From contig CAYMCZ010000008.1 in assembly GCA_964389285.1 (NCBI GenBank), forward strand, positions 1-64,000: a stretch of 64,000 nucleotides of DNA, given 5' to 3'. Position numbers and translations under genes: made by a program. A model generated the notes under the pieces. The model was not told the origin of the DNA. It did not search any database and saw nothing but the letters and a program-made list of their open reading frames with translations. Positions within the stretch are counted from its first letter, which is position 1, and every line of letters starts with the position of its first letter. Shown one piece after another: positions 9,861 to 18,288 of the stretch. This DNA comes from Alectryocaccobium sp964389285. Lineage in GTDB: Bacteria > Bacillota > Clostridia > Lachnospirales > Lachnospiraceae.

Positions 9861-10471
9861 CAGCGTTCCTGCTCCTTTCCTTTTTCCTGTTTTTCAGCCT
9901 GTTGGAGTACCAAAAGGTAATGCTGGACCCATTGGGGCTGATTCTCCGGCTCCAGCACACCGAGAACATCCCTGCGCTCAAAGCGGCTCTGGCGGCCAGT
10001 GTAAACCTCTGTGCAAAAAACCGCTGAACCGCGGCTGTGGGGATAAGCGCCGAAGCCGCCCGTACATAATTTGACCTGGCTTGTGGCTCTCCGGTACTCA
10101 GGCCGCAGGACTTCTGGTTTGATAACAATGACCTTGCCATTCAGGTCATCGTCATAGCTGATGGGCGTACACCCCTCAGCGGTGATGGGGCTGTTGTCAA
10201 TGCCCTGTAATTTGGGTTTGGACAGCTCCTCACGGGTTTTCTGGGCTTGCTCCGTGATGCGCTGTCCGTATATCTCCATGATTTCCGGGAAATCGTCGCT
10301 GCCTACCGCATCGTAATACCGACCCAAAATCGCGTTGCTCTCATAGTAGGCAACCAAATAGGGGAGGCCGTCTGAATCCGCCTGATTTTCACCCACCACG
10401 ATCTCCCGATCTCCGATATGCACGGACTGGATAATCTCATAATCGCCGGCCATGCGCTTTTCATCACTCAT
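9860..10471 (-). CDS. ICE-associated hypothetical protein, 203 residues
   Basis: The start chosen is the ATG at 10471 (MSDEKRMAGDYEIIQSV) because GAGGTG precedes it by about 8 bases; the open frame extends further upstream without a ribosome site. The N-terminal half contains IHIGDREIVVGE-like beta segments and a DGLPYLVAYYESNAILGRYYDAVGSDD stretch; the C-terminus is highly charged (EKQEKGKEQER). The family occurs next to YodL/DUF3846 proteins in clostridial elements, but its function is unknown. Confidence 0.7.
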   Translation of the reverse strand: MSDEKRMAGDYEIIQSVHIGDREIVVGENQADSDGLPYLVAYYESNAILGRYYDAVGSDDFPEIMEIYGQRITEQAQKTREELSKPKLQGIDNSPITAEGCTPISYDDDLNGKVIVIKPEVLRPEYRRATSQVKLCTGGFGAYPHSRGSAVFCTEVYTGRQSRFERRDVLGVLEPENQPQWVQHYLLVLQQAEKQEKGKEQER

Positions 10472-10478
10472 AGCTTTA

Positions 10479-11249
10479 TCACCTCTCATATTCCTTGGAC
10501 TTGGGCTTATACGGCACGGCAATGATGCTGTCGCCCTGTTTGAAAAATCTCTCCGGCAGCTTGAATTGCGCCTCATATTTCTGCGCCAGTTCCTTCGGCA
10601 GACTGAGAAACTTTTCGCTTTCAGCAGGGGCATAGCAGATAAAGAACTGCCCGAAAATAATGTCCACCATCTCCCGGCCTTTGGCTCCTTCTGGCTCGGA
10701 GTAGATCGCCCGGTTGGGAAGCATACCGTTCATCTTGCCTTCTTCATTACAGATGATGGCGATTTCATCCTCATACGGCATAAATTCCTCAATATCGCCT
10801 CCGACGACACGCTGCATAGCTTCAAGGGAATCTTCAATCTCGATCATCCGGGGATATTTGCCCGGTTCAACAAGCAGAACGGAGATTTTTTCTGCACTCT
10901 GCTCATTCATTCTCTCACTAACGCTACATTTCTCCGGGTGGAAAGCAACCTGCTTGAAGCCAACACTGTCGCAGAAATAAAAACCCTGCGGTGCTTCATC
11001 GCTTTCATAAACCTCCACAACATCAGAAACGGAGAGGGAACGGCCTCTGTAATCGGAAGGGTGGTTGATGTTCAGCATCGTATAGACCTCTTCCAGACTG
11101 ATGCAATCCACCTCTTTGTCATATACCTTGTCGTAGATTTTGCTGTCTACCTCCGGGCTGCCCTGGAACCTCTCAAGGCGGTCATGTGATAGGAACATCA
11201 TTCGGTGTTCATCCCTGTCGGAATTGATTTGATAAATTCTGATCTTCAT
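10479..11249 (-). CDS. YodL-like plus DUF3846 domain protein
   Basis: 256 residues. The first part (about 1-110) carries the YodL-like pattern: KIRIYQINSDRD, RLERFQGSPEVDSKIYDKV, DCISLEEVYTMLN, HPSDYRGRSLSVSDVVEV and GFYFCDSVGFKQV. The second part (about 120-205) matches DUF3846: ISVLLVEPGKYPRMIEI, LEAMQRVVGGDIEEFMPYED, IICNEEGK, LPNRAIY, IIFGQFFI. Both domains are widespread in conjugative elements and phages and neither has an established biochemical function. The gene heads the coupled accessory block and ends 8 bases before the next start. Confidence 0.85.
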   Translation of the reverse strand: MKIRIYQINSDRDEHRMMFLSHDRLERFQGSPEVDSKIYDKVYDKEVDCISLEEVYTMLNINHPSDYRGRSLSVSDVVEVYESDEAPQGFYFCDSVGFKQVAFHPEKCSVSERMNEQSAEKISVLLVEPGKYPRMIEIEDSLEAMQRVVGGDIEEFMPYEDEIAIICNEEGKMNGMLPNRAIYSEPEGAKGREMVDIIFGQFFICYAPAESEKFLSLPKELAQKYEAQFKLPERFFKQGDSIIAVPYKPKSKEYER

Positions 11250-11282
11250 ATTTGTCCATAACTCCTTTCCTTTTGGTTATGT

Positions 11283-11306
11283 AAAAGGGCGGCTTTGCAG
11301 CCGCCC
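11283..11306 (-). terminator. Rho-independent terminator
   Basis: GGGCGGCT / AGCCGCCC stem of 8 pairs with a 4-base loop, followed on the minus strand by TTTT. It lies just downstream of the 29-residue peptide gene and separates the adhesin unit from the YodL/DUF3846 block. Confidence 0.65.
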
Positions 11307-11313
11307 CACGCCG

Positions 11314-11403
11314 TTACTTCTTCTTAGCCCTGATCTTCAAAAAGACCAGCGCCGCAAGAATGAACACGACCAGCCCGATGGCAATACCGGTTTTTGCGTC
11401 CAT
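11314..11403 (-). CDS. 29-residue single-span membrane peptide
   Basis: MDAKTGIAIGLVVFILAALVF followed by LKIRAKKK: a short polar head, one hydrophobic helix of about 16-18 residues and a positively charged tail, which predicts an N-out/C-in membrane peptide. Its ATG overlaps the stop of the adhesin gene in a TAATG junction, so translation should be coupled. The strong terminator immediately after it closes the adhesin unit. Function unknown; a role in adhesin anchoring or export is only a guess from position. Confidence 0.6.
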   Translation of the reverse strand: MDAKTGIAIGLVVFILAALVFLKIRAKKK

Positions 11404-14400
11404 TATTCAGCATCCTCCTTTTTCTTCTTATTCTTGATTCCGAACACACCGCAGGTAACAGCGCCCACAGCGGCAATGCCCATCAGGGCAATCCAAAGAG
11501 CCGGGTTGCTGTCATCGCCGGTTTTCGGGGTATCACGCAGTTCATTGTGCATTTCCACCTTGGTCACGGCACCCTCAAAGACAGTGGCCTTCTTATCCGC
11601 AGGCAGCACATAGTTCTGAGATGCGCTGTTGGAAACCTCGCTGATGGTGTAATCACCAATGCGCAGGCCCTCCACGAGAATTTCGCCGTTCTTATCCGTG
11701 GTGAACACCTGCTCATAGCCGCCCACTCCGGTCACACGGAAAGAGAAGCCCTCCACCTTGCCGTCCGAAGATGTCTTGATGATTTTCAGGCTGCCCACCT
11801 GTGCCGCATTGATAAAGCCTTTTCCGGCTTCATTTTCTACCGTCACGGTCTTGCCATGCTCGGTAATCTCAAAATAGTAAGCATTGCTGTCCAGATAGAA
11901 GCCCTCCGGCGCTTTGGTTTCCTTGACCAGATAGCCGCCGTAGGTCAGTTCGCTCATCTCATAAATACCTGTGCTGACCTCCATGAGCGTTCCCAGCTTT
12001 TCGTCCTCAGCGTCCAGCTCCTTGTTGCCGTTTAAGTCACGGTAGATTTCAAACTCCGCACCGGTCAGCTTGTTGTCCGGGTAATCCTTATCCACCTTGG
12101 TAAGCTGCACCGTGCCGCGAATCAGCGTGTTCTCAATCTCTACCTCGATCATAGCGCAATCCGCTTCGATGTTTACCAGGTAGGCGTCCTCAGAAAGCAC
12201 ATAGCCTGTCGGGGCCTTGATTTCACGGACGATCCAGTTGCCGAGAGGAACCTGGGCAAAAGAAAAACTGCCGTCCTCTGCGGAGGTGGCAGTCAGAATT
12301 GCAGTATCGGTTTTAAATTCTTCGGTGTCAGCGGCAAACAGGCCAATCAGCGCACCGCCCAGGGCGTTGCCGCTGTCGTCCTTTTTCATGCCCTGTACTT
12401 CACCATAGATCAGGTCGTTTTCAATGGCAGCGCCATCATTTGCCCTGATCTCCACAAGAGCTGTATCCTGTCCGGCATATTCAAATACAACCGGGTACTC
12501 GGTATCGGAAAGAATATAGTGGCTGTCGGTGGAGATTTCTTTCAGGCAGTAGCTGCCAAAAGGCAGATCCGTCTTGCAGGCAGAATGGCCGTTTTCGTCC
12601 ACCGAGAGGATTTCCAGCAGGCCGCCAGCCGGGATAATGGAACCGTCTGCGGCAGTCAAATCCTCTTTTGCATAAAGGCCAAAGGTGACAGCGGTGATTT
12701 CGCCGTTCATGCCAATGCCGAACTTCTCATTCTGCTCCATGACTTTATCCAGAGAGACAAGGACTTTCTGGCGGTCATTATAGAAGCTGGCGGATGTTTC
12801 GGTAACTTCGATTTCCTGACCGGCATAGACAAGCTCGACGGCGCGGACATCGGTATTCAGCACCATACCAAAAGGTGCAACAGTTTCGTGGATTTCATAT
12901 TTTCCGAGATACAGCGGCTTGCTTTCTGCCAACCCGTTTTCATCTGTGGTAATGGTATCTACCACCGCACCGGCAGAATAACGGAGGGTGCCGTCCAGCG
13001 TGACCACATCCTCTGCGGCGGTGATTTCATAGACCGCACCGGGCAGGCCCTGCACCTCGTAGACTGGCTGATAAATACCGTCGCTTTCGGTTACTGTGGC
13101 AAACACCTCGCCGGATTTGCTGATCTTGATGATCCCTTTCTGTGCCATGTTGGGCTTGGTAACTTCCACTACTGTCACAGAACTTTCCTCTGTTGCGTTA
13201 TCAGCGGTCACATCAAAGGAAACCGGGTCAGAGTTCAGCACATACCCATACGGCGCAGATACTTCCACAAGGGAATACCCGGAACCATACTCCAGCTTTT
13301 CAGGCGTCACCAGATAGCCCTCGTCATTGGTATAGAAGGTATCAATGGTGGTTGGTGTTGGGTAGGTGAAGGTCATTTCCACCTTGCTGCCGTCCGGACG
13401 GAAAAGCTGGAAGCCCGCGCCCGCATAGGGAATGGTCTTGCCTGTCTCTGCATCTACCTTGATGACCTTGATATAGCTCTCAAAGTTGGCATTGTTGGCA
13501 AGGTAGCGGTAAACCTGCCCGTCCTTTGCGATATACACATCGAAGTCGGCAAGCAGCTCACGCCCCTCCCAGCCGGATACCTGATGGACGGTATAGATAC
13601 CGTAAGGGAGCTGCTTAGTCTGTGCAAAGCCGTTCTCATCGCAAATGAGATAATCACGCTCGCTGTCTTTGGCGGCATCATAGCTGCCGGAGGATTTGAG
13701 ATAAACGGAGAACTCTGCACCGGCTTCCGGGGTTTCCAGCTTGGTTTCGCCGTCGTCCGTGTGCTTGATGAGAGCAATACTGCCCTTGATGACCTGCTCA
13801 TTCACATCATTGGCGGTAGAGTTGTATTCCACGGTATAAAGCTGGGGTTCCGCACCTACATGGTAGAAGGTTTCGTCCAGCAGATAGCCCTCGGACGGGC
13901 TGATCTCGCGGATGCTCCAGTCATCATCACAGACATAATATGCGGTGACAAACTGACCGTTAGCATCGGTGGCGTAAGTGTCGATGAGCTGGTCGCCCTT
14001 GTAAATGCCATAAACAGCACCGGCAAGGGAGGCATTACCCTGCGCCGTGCCGGTTTCCCGATCACTCTTGGTCACGGTGGCGCTCCACTTTTTCAGCACA
14101 TTGGTGACGCTCTTTTCGGTGATGGTATTCCATTCCACCGCCGCCGTCTGGCTGTCGGGAACCACATAGCGAATCGGTGTGTCCACTTCCTCCAGCACAT
14201 AGCCGGAGCCGATCAGGACATCTTTGAAATACGCCTTGCCGCTGCTGTCGGTCACAGCGTATTCGTCCACGGCAATCCCGGAAAGAGAGGTTCCATACAG
14301 GTGGAACTTCATGCCCTCCACCAGACCGTCCTCACTGGTCTTGGTCACAGTCAGGTCGCCGCGCTTCAGCACATTGTTGAAGGTCACGGTTGTGGTTCGG

Positions 14401-15536
14401 CCTCCGATGACCGTCACGCGCTGAACGCTTTGCGGCTCATACTTCTCATAGCTCTGCTCGGTCAGCGTATAAACGCCGGGAGTCAGGCCGTCAATCAGGA
14501 TTTCGCCTGCCGAATTGGTCGTGACCGTCTGTTTGATCCCATTGCCTTCCACTGTGAAGGTGATGCCATCCACCTTTCCATCCTCGGAAGTTTTTTTCAG
14601 GCCAATGGTTCCGGTAGGTGTTTCCACATTCAGATAAGCACTCACACCATCCGTATTTTCTACTCCTGTAACCAAATCCTGCAAATTGGGATCACCATAG
14701 GCAATCAGCTTGGCACTCTCGCTGACAACAGGAATGTTATTTCGGGTCGCCGTAATGCGTACCGAACCTTTGAACGGGTCGGCAGAACTGATTGTCAGCG
14801 TGTTACCTGACTTGGAAACACTCACGCTGCGGTCAGCGCTGGAAAAGTCATACTCGGACAGAACGCCATTGGTATCCGTCAGGGTCAGCGTGTATTTTCC
14901 GTCCTTGTATTCCAGTTCCCTGGACGAACCATTCATAAAGCTGGGAACCGTGTTGTGCCTTGTCAGCATGGATACGATCTGATCATAGGCTGCCGCTGCT
15001 CCGCTGTTGGGATAATTGGAGCCAAAATGCAGAGAGTAAACCGTGGTATCTGTCTGTGCATAGGAGCCTGTGGAATTACGGCACCCGGTGACAAACTCCC
15101 ATACAAGAGTCTGCGTGGCCAGCCACTTTTCATCGTCGCTTCCTGTCAGACTGTCACGATTGCCCTGATAGCCATACAGAAGCGCAAGACCCACAGCCTT
15201 TTTCTGACTGGCTGAAAGAGCATTCCATGTTTCAGATGAGTTTTCAGTCAACTGGTTTCCGGTTTTCAGCGGAACACCGGGCTGAATACAAAATGCCGTG
15301 GAACCATCCACATACATCCGGTACTTGTTCTTGCCCGTTCCACCGGCAGTATAACCATTGATCACGGCGCTGGAATTGTAGTACATCGCATTTCCTGCCG
15401 AATCGTAAGTGCGGGTAAAGGAAATCGTACCCACATCCCCTGTCGCTGCGAACGCAGTCGCCGGCAACAGGGACAAAACCGTGACCACAGCCATGACCAT
15501 CGCTGCAGCCTTTTTGAATAACTGTTTGATTTTCAT
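11403..15536 (-). CDS. Cna-B repeat cell-wall adhesin with thioester domain and PKTGD sorting signal
   Basis: 1377 residues. Signal peptide 1-31 (hydrophobic run ending ATAFA). Next a thioester (TQXA-type) domain with Cys in FCIQPG near residue 82 and the partner Gln in TQTLVWEF near 140, the pair that forms a covalent surface-binding thioester in this family. Then about ten SpaA/Cna-B beta-sandwich repeats, most starting with a Lys-bearing strand (LKKTSEDG, VTKTSEDG, LTKVDKD, IIKTSSDG) and ending in an E-containing strand, as needed for internal isopeptide bonds. The end is TPKTGDD, a hydrophobic helix and KNKKKKEDAE, a sortase substrate. Start ATG at 15536 behind GAAGG. It is the element's surface cargo. 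Confidence 0.92.
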   Translation of the reverse strand: MKIKQLFKKAAAMVMAVVTVLSLLPATAFAATGDVGTISFTRTYDSAGNAMYYNSSAVINGYTAGGTGKNKYRMYVDGSTAFCIQPGVPLKTGNQLTENSSETWNALSASQKKAVGLALLYGYQGNRDSLTGSDDEKWLATQTLVWEFVTGCRNSTGSYAQTDTTVYSLHFGSNYPNSGAAAAYDQIVSMLTRHNTVPSFMNGSSRELEYKDGKYTLTLTDTNGVLSEYDFSSADRSVSVSKSGNTLTISSADPFKGSVRITATRNNIPVVSESAKLIAYGDPNLQDLVTGVENTDGVSAYLNVETPTGTIGLKKTSEDGKVDGITFTVEGNGIKQTVTTNSAGEILIDGLTPGVYTLTEQSYEKYEPQSVQRVTVIGGRTTTVTFNNVLKRGDLTVTKTSEDGLVEGMKFHLYGTSLSGIAVDEYAVTDSSGKAYFKDVLIGSGYVLEEVDTPIRYVVPDSQTAAVEWNTITEKSVTNVLKKWSATVTKSDRETGTAQGNASLAGAVYGIYKGDQLIDTYATDANGQFVTAYYVCDDDWSIREISPSEGYLLDETFYHVGAEPQLYTVEYNSTANDVNEQVIKGSIALIKHTDDGETKLETPEAGAEFSVYLKSSGSYDAAKDSERDYLICDENGFAQTKQLPYGIYTVHQVSGWEGRELLADFDVYIAKDGQVYRYLANNANFESYIKVIKVDAETGKTIPYAGAGFQLFRPDGSKVEMTFTYPTPTTIDTFYTNDEGYLVTPEKLEYGSGYSLVEVSAPYGYVLNSDPVSFDVTADNATEESSVTVVEVTKPNMAQKGIIKISKSGEVFATVTESDGIYQPVYEVQGLPGAVYEITAAEDVVTLDGTLRYSAGAVVDTITTDENGLAESKPLYLGKYEIHETVAPFGMVLNTDVRAVELVYAGQEIEVTETSASFYNDRQKVLVSLDKVMEQNEKFGIGMNGEITAVTFGLYAKEDLTAADGSIIPAGGLLEILSVDENGHSACKTDLPFGSYCLKEISTDSHYILSDTEYPVVFEYAGQDTALVEIRANDGAAIENDLIYGEVQGMKKDDSGNALGGALIGLFAADTEEFKTDTAILTATSAEDGSFSFAQVPLGNWIVREIKAPTGYVLSEDAYLVNIEADCAMIEVEIENTLIRGTVQLTKVDKDYPDNKLTGAEFEIYRDLNGNKELDAEDEKLGTLMEVSTGIYEMSELTYGGYLVKETKAPEGFYLDSNAYYFEITEHGKTVTVENEAGKGFINAAQVGSLKIIKTSSDGKVEGFSFRVTGVGGYEQVFTTDKNGEILVEGLRIGDYTISEVSNSASQNYVLPADKKATVFEGAVTKVEMHNELRDTPKTGDDSNPALWIALMGIAAVGAVTCGVFGIKNKKKKEDAE

Positions 15537-15859
15537 TGTTACCTTCAAATCCTTTCTGTGTGATTTTACCGGCTGAAAAGAAATCCAGCCGTGGTTTGAC
15601 ATTTGAGCCTTGGTCCCTGTCTCCATACCGTCACAAAGCCTATCTCTCTTTTTCGGCTGGTACAGCAGGTTTAGAGGGGGTGAGGTGTGGAGAGGGGGAG
15701 AACGCCGGGATGCCTCTTGCAGATAAATGGGCAGACTTCCCCCTTGGCGGGCGTCGTCACAAACTCCATATCGCTCGTTTTGCCGCAAGCGGCAAAAGCT
15801 CACTCATTTCGTTGCTCCTCCTTTCCCCAAAAAGTCGGCGACTTTTCGGGGGCCCCAGA
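15537..15859 (-). other. Leader region between parB and the adhesin gene
   Basis: 323 bases without a convincing long gene. Right after parB is a hairpin at 15825..15852 (CCCC-GAAAAGTC / GACTTTTT-GGGG) followed by AAAGGAGG and an ATG at 15807 that opens a 16-codon frame (15757..15807, MSELLPLAAKRAIWSL). That frame contains a perfect TTTTGCCGC/GCGGCAAAA hairpin. A second short frame of 32 codons overlaps further down. The arrangement resembles a leader peptide with attenuating structure ahead of the adhesin, but no clear T-tract follows the hairpins. Confidence 0.4.
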
Positions 15860-16813
15860 TCAGCGTTCCATATCCCGCTGTCGCTTGCGGTACAGTTCCA
15901 ATGCTTTCACGATGGTATCCTCCATTTTCTTCGCGGGCGTCCCCGGAGAGAAGAATTTTGAAATACGCTCCTTGGGCATTTTGAATTGCTCCACTTGGTT
16001 GGGCTTTTCCTCCTGCATGATGGACAGCAGCACATTGGCGTCCAATCTGCCCTCCTGAGAAAACTGCCGCATTTTGATTGCCTGGGCATGGGAGGGGGTG
16101 CAATCCTCACTTTCCATGATTTCAAACAAATCCTGCTGTTCTTTTTCGGTAAGGTAGGACAACTCCACCGCAGGCCGGAGGGCAATCTGCAAAATGTCCT
16201 TTTCTTTGAGGACAGAGTTATCTACCAAATCCAGAATGTCGGGAATAAGGTGGGTTAAGCGGATATAGCGTTTTATTTGCGTAATCCCATCAGGACTGCT
16301 CGATGCCAGTTCTTCATTAGAACGTCCCCTTGTCAACTTCGGTCCCAGTGGGTCCGAAGTTAAATCCGTCCGTTGTCCTTGCCGTTTCATTGCGTCCAGT
16401 TTCATCTTGTAGGCAAAGGCTTTCTCCGATGGAAAAATCTGCTCTCTTTGCAGATTGGAATCGACCATGACAATGGTGGCTTCATCATCGGTCATATCCC
16501 GGACTATGCAGGAAAGCGTCTGCTTCTCTGCCAGCTCGCTGGCCATTCTTCGCCGGTGTCCGGCAATCATTTCATAGCCGCCATCCGGTTTAGGGCGCAC
16601 CAGTGCAGGCACCAGCACGCCATACTGCTTTACGCTGTCCACCATTTCCATCATGCTTGCATCCATTCGCACCTTAAAAGGGTGGTTTGGGAAGTCGCTG
16701 ATTTCCTCCAGTGGAATATCCAAGACAGTTTCCCGCTGGGCTTCGTCACGTTCGGCCTGGGTGGTAAAGAGGCTACCTACACTCAGCAGATCTGCCACGT
16801 TGTTTTTCGCCAA
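15860..16813 (-). CDS. parB: ParB/Noc-type partition protein
   Basis: About 317 residues. The ParB N-terminal CTPase domain is clear: IPLEEISDFPNHPFKV, VDSVKQYGVLVPALVRP and the signature AGHRRRMASELA; then the helix-turn-helix region (SNEELASSSPDGITQIKRYIRLTHL) and a basic C-terminus (KRQRDMER). The TTG at 16813 is preferred because it sits 9 bases after AGGAGG; a second TTG at 16819 is only 3 bases away. The start lies inside the end of parA. With ParA it would stabilise the excised circular element; the centromere site was not identified with certainty. Confidence 0.9.
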   Translation of the reverse strand: MAKNNVADLLSVGSLFTTQAERDEAQRETVLDIPLEEISDFPNHPFKVRMDASMMEMVDSVKQYGVLVPALVRPKPDGGYEMIAGHRRRMASELAEKQTLSCIVRDMTDDEATIVMVDSNLQREQIFPSEKAFAYKMKLDAMKRQGQRTDLTSDPLGPKLTRGRSNEELASSSPDGITQIKRYIRLTHLIPDILDLVDNSVLKEKDILQIALRPAVELSYLTEKEQQDLFEIMESEDCTPSHAQAIKMRQFSQEGRLDANVLLSIMQEEKPNQVEQFKMPKERISKFFSPGTPAKKMEDTIVKALELYRKRQRDMER

Positions 16814-17591
16814 TCGCAAGCACCTCCTTTACCAGACCTCCGTAAGCCGCCGCAGCCTGTCCTTTGGGTTCGTGCTTGAAAATGCTCTTGTCCGCCGTGC
16901 TGACTTCTGCAAGGCGTACCGTTGCCGGAATGACCGTTTGCAGGATGGGCAGGTGCTTCCCAAAATTTTCTTTTACCGCCCGGACGGTATCCCTGCGGAA
17001 GTTGGTTTCATTGGCCATCGTCAGGAACACGCCGCCGATTTTCAATCTGGGATTGATCTGCCGCTTGATCTGCTGTACGGTGCCGACCAGCTCCGTCATG
17101 TCCTCTGCCGCCAGATAATCCGCCTGGACAGGGATAAGAACATAGTCCGAGGCTGCCAGAGCGTTGATGACCAGCATACCCAGGGAAGGGCGGCAGTCCA
17201 GCAGTACATAGTCATAATCGTTTTTTACGCTGTCCACATACTGCCTTAACACGGTTTCGCGGCTCATAACATTTACGAGACCGGTTTCCACGGCAGACAA
17301 GGCACGGTTTCCCGGCACAAAGTCAAAGCCTTCATGGTGGTGCATGATCTCCGTGTGTTCGGCAATTTCTTTGCCGGATACCACATCACTCATCACATCA
17401 CCGAGGGCGCGGGGCAGGTCATGGGGCTTTCTCATGCCCAGCATCTTGGTCAAATCACCCTGCGGGTCAACATCAATCAGAAGGACTTTTTTGCCGTCTA
17501 AGGCCAGCCCCGCGCCAATGCAGTACACGCTGGTGCTTTTTCCAACCCCGCCTTTTTGGTTGGCTACGGAGATTACTTTTGTTTTCGCCAT
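16773..17591 (-). CDS. parA: ParA partition ATPase
   Basis: 272 residues. Deviant Walker A KGGVGKST near residue 14, Walker A' DVDPQGDLTKML, Walker B YVLLDCRPSLG and the LIPVQADYLAAE segment define a ParA/Soj ATPase. Length is usual for the family and there is no N-terminal DNA-binding extension. Start ATG at 17591 behind AGGAGG. It overlaps parB by about 40 bases. Likely role: active maintenance of the element during its extrachromosomal stage. Confidence 0.95.
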   Translation of the reverse strand: MAKTKVISVANQKGGVGKSTSVYCIGAGLALDGKKVLLIDVDPQGDLTKMLGMRKPHDLPRALGDVMSDVVSGKEIAEHTEIMHHHEGFDFVPGNRALSAVETGLVNVMSRETVLRQYVDSVKNDYDYVLLDCRPSLGMLVINALAASDYVLIPVQADYLAAEDMTELVGTVQQIKRQINPRLKIGGVFLTMANETNFRRDTVRAVKENFGKHLPILQTVIPATVRLAEVSTADKSIFKHEPKGQAAAAYGGLVKEVLAIGEKQRGRSAECR

Positions 17592-17618
17592 AAATGGGTT
17601 CCTCCTTTTCTTAGATTT

Positions 17619-17644
17619 AGCCGTCTGCGGCGAAGCGGACGGCT
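17619..17644 (-). promoter_or_regulatory. Hairpin in the parA leader
   Basis: AGCCGTCTGC / GCGGACGGCT, ten pairs with one wobble around a GGCGAA loop, 27 bases upstream of the parA start. There is no T-tract on either strand, so a transcript-folding or protein-binding role for parAB control fits better than a terminator. Confidence 0.4.
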
Positions 17645-17721
17645 ATGTACGGGCATAAAAAAGCCGCCTACTCTTTGCATAAAAGAATAAACGGCATATG
17701 TAACCAATACGATATTAAGTT

Positions 17722-17877
17722 TTACAGTGTGTCTGATACCTTCAAAATCAGTTCGTCCACGCAGTCCGTATATCGCCCCTGTTGCAGTAACTTGTTCTTG
17801 AAACGAATGAGGCTTTTCAGCACAAGACGGGTTTCTTCATCATTCAGATAGAGATAGCGTTTTTTATCCTTCATCAT
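17722..17877 (-). CDS. 51-residue ICE-end protein of unknown function
   Basis: Reads MMKDKKRYLYLNDEETRLVL, then a helix with SLIRFKNKLLQQGRYTD and a C-terminal VDELILKVSDTL. Two ATGs in tandem follow AGGAGG by about 8 bases, so the start is secure to within one codon. It is the first gene inward from the rpsI-side edge of the element and is transcribed toward parA. Small charged proteins of this pattern recur next to parA in clostridial elements; the function is not known. Confidence 0.7.
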   Translation of the reverse strand: MMKDKKRYLYLNDEETRLVLKSLIRFKNKLLQQGRYTDCVDELILKVSDTL

Positions 17878-17944
17878 CGTTCACCCCTCCTTACACTTAC
17901 AGGATACCGAAGCAGTTCCTGATTTTCCAATGTGCAAATCCGAT

Positions 17945-17996
17945 AAACTATATCAGATTCGGTCAAATCCAGCCAAATCCAGCGAAACTATATCAG
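17945..17996. repeat. Direct repeat pair near the element edge
   Basis: AAACTATATCAG occurs at 17945..17956 and again at 17985..17996, 40 bases apart, with CAAATCCAGC-type short repeats between them. A related inverted copy (TTGATATAGTCT) lies at 18268..18279 next to rpsI. These could be recombinase arm sites or a partition site. Confidence 0.5.
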
Positions 17997-18092
17997 CAGC
18001 TTCTTGCTCAAAAATGCAAACAGAATTCTGCCATCAGACGGCAATGAGTGAAGGGGAAAAGAACCTCAAAATCGGCCCGATTTTCGTTCGCA

Positions 18093-18156
18093 GTTGCCCC
18101 ATTTATTAACACATAAGGGGTTCAAAATGCCCGGTTGCCCCATTATTAACACATAA
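18093..18156. repeat. Second direct repeat pair near the element edge
   Basis: GTTGCCCCAT followed by ATTAACACATAA occurs at 18093..18116 (with two extra bases, one reading ATTTATTAAC) and at 18134..18156, 41 bases apart. Together with the AAACTATATCAG pair they occupy the gene-free stretch 17878..18227. Confidence 0.55.
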
Positions 18157-18227
18157 AAACGAGATCAAAACGGGTCAAATCCGGCGAAAATCAGCCAAAC
18201 AGAATCAAAGCCATAGATACAGGAAAA

Positions 18228-18258
18228 CCCCGGAAAACCTTGATTTTCCGGGGTTTTT
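18228..18258. terminator. Strong, probably bidirectional terminator beside rpsI
   Basis: Perfect 10-pair stem CCCCGGAAAA / TTTTCCGGGG with a 6-base loop; TTTTT follows on the plus strand and TTTT on the minus strand. It would end the rplM-rpsI transcript and shield the element from it. Confidence 0.75.
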
Positions 18259-18288
18259 GAGCCATTTTGATATAGTCTGAGCAGTCGA

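Noticed and set aside
12519..14810. A 763-codon plus-strand frame opposite the Cna-B adhesin
   Set aside because: Antisense artefact of repetitive codons in the adhesin; no start context and a low-complexity, Ile/Gly-rich translation.
15537..15803. N-terminal extension of the adhesin starting at 15803
   Set aside because: The open frame reaches there, but the signal peptide and the ribosome site place the start at 15536; an extension would bury the signal peptide.
15804..16103. A 99-codon frame overlapping parB
   Set aside because: Out-of-frame shadow of parB; the parB frame has the AGHRRR signature.
18093..18156. CRISPR-like array in the repeats beside rpsI
   Set aside because: Only two copies of each repeat, with no third unit and no cas genes.
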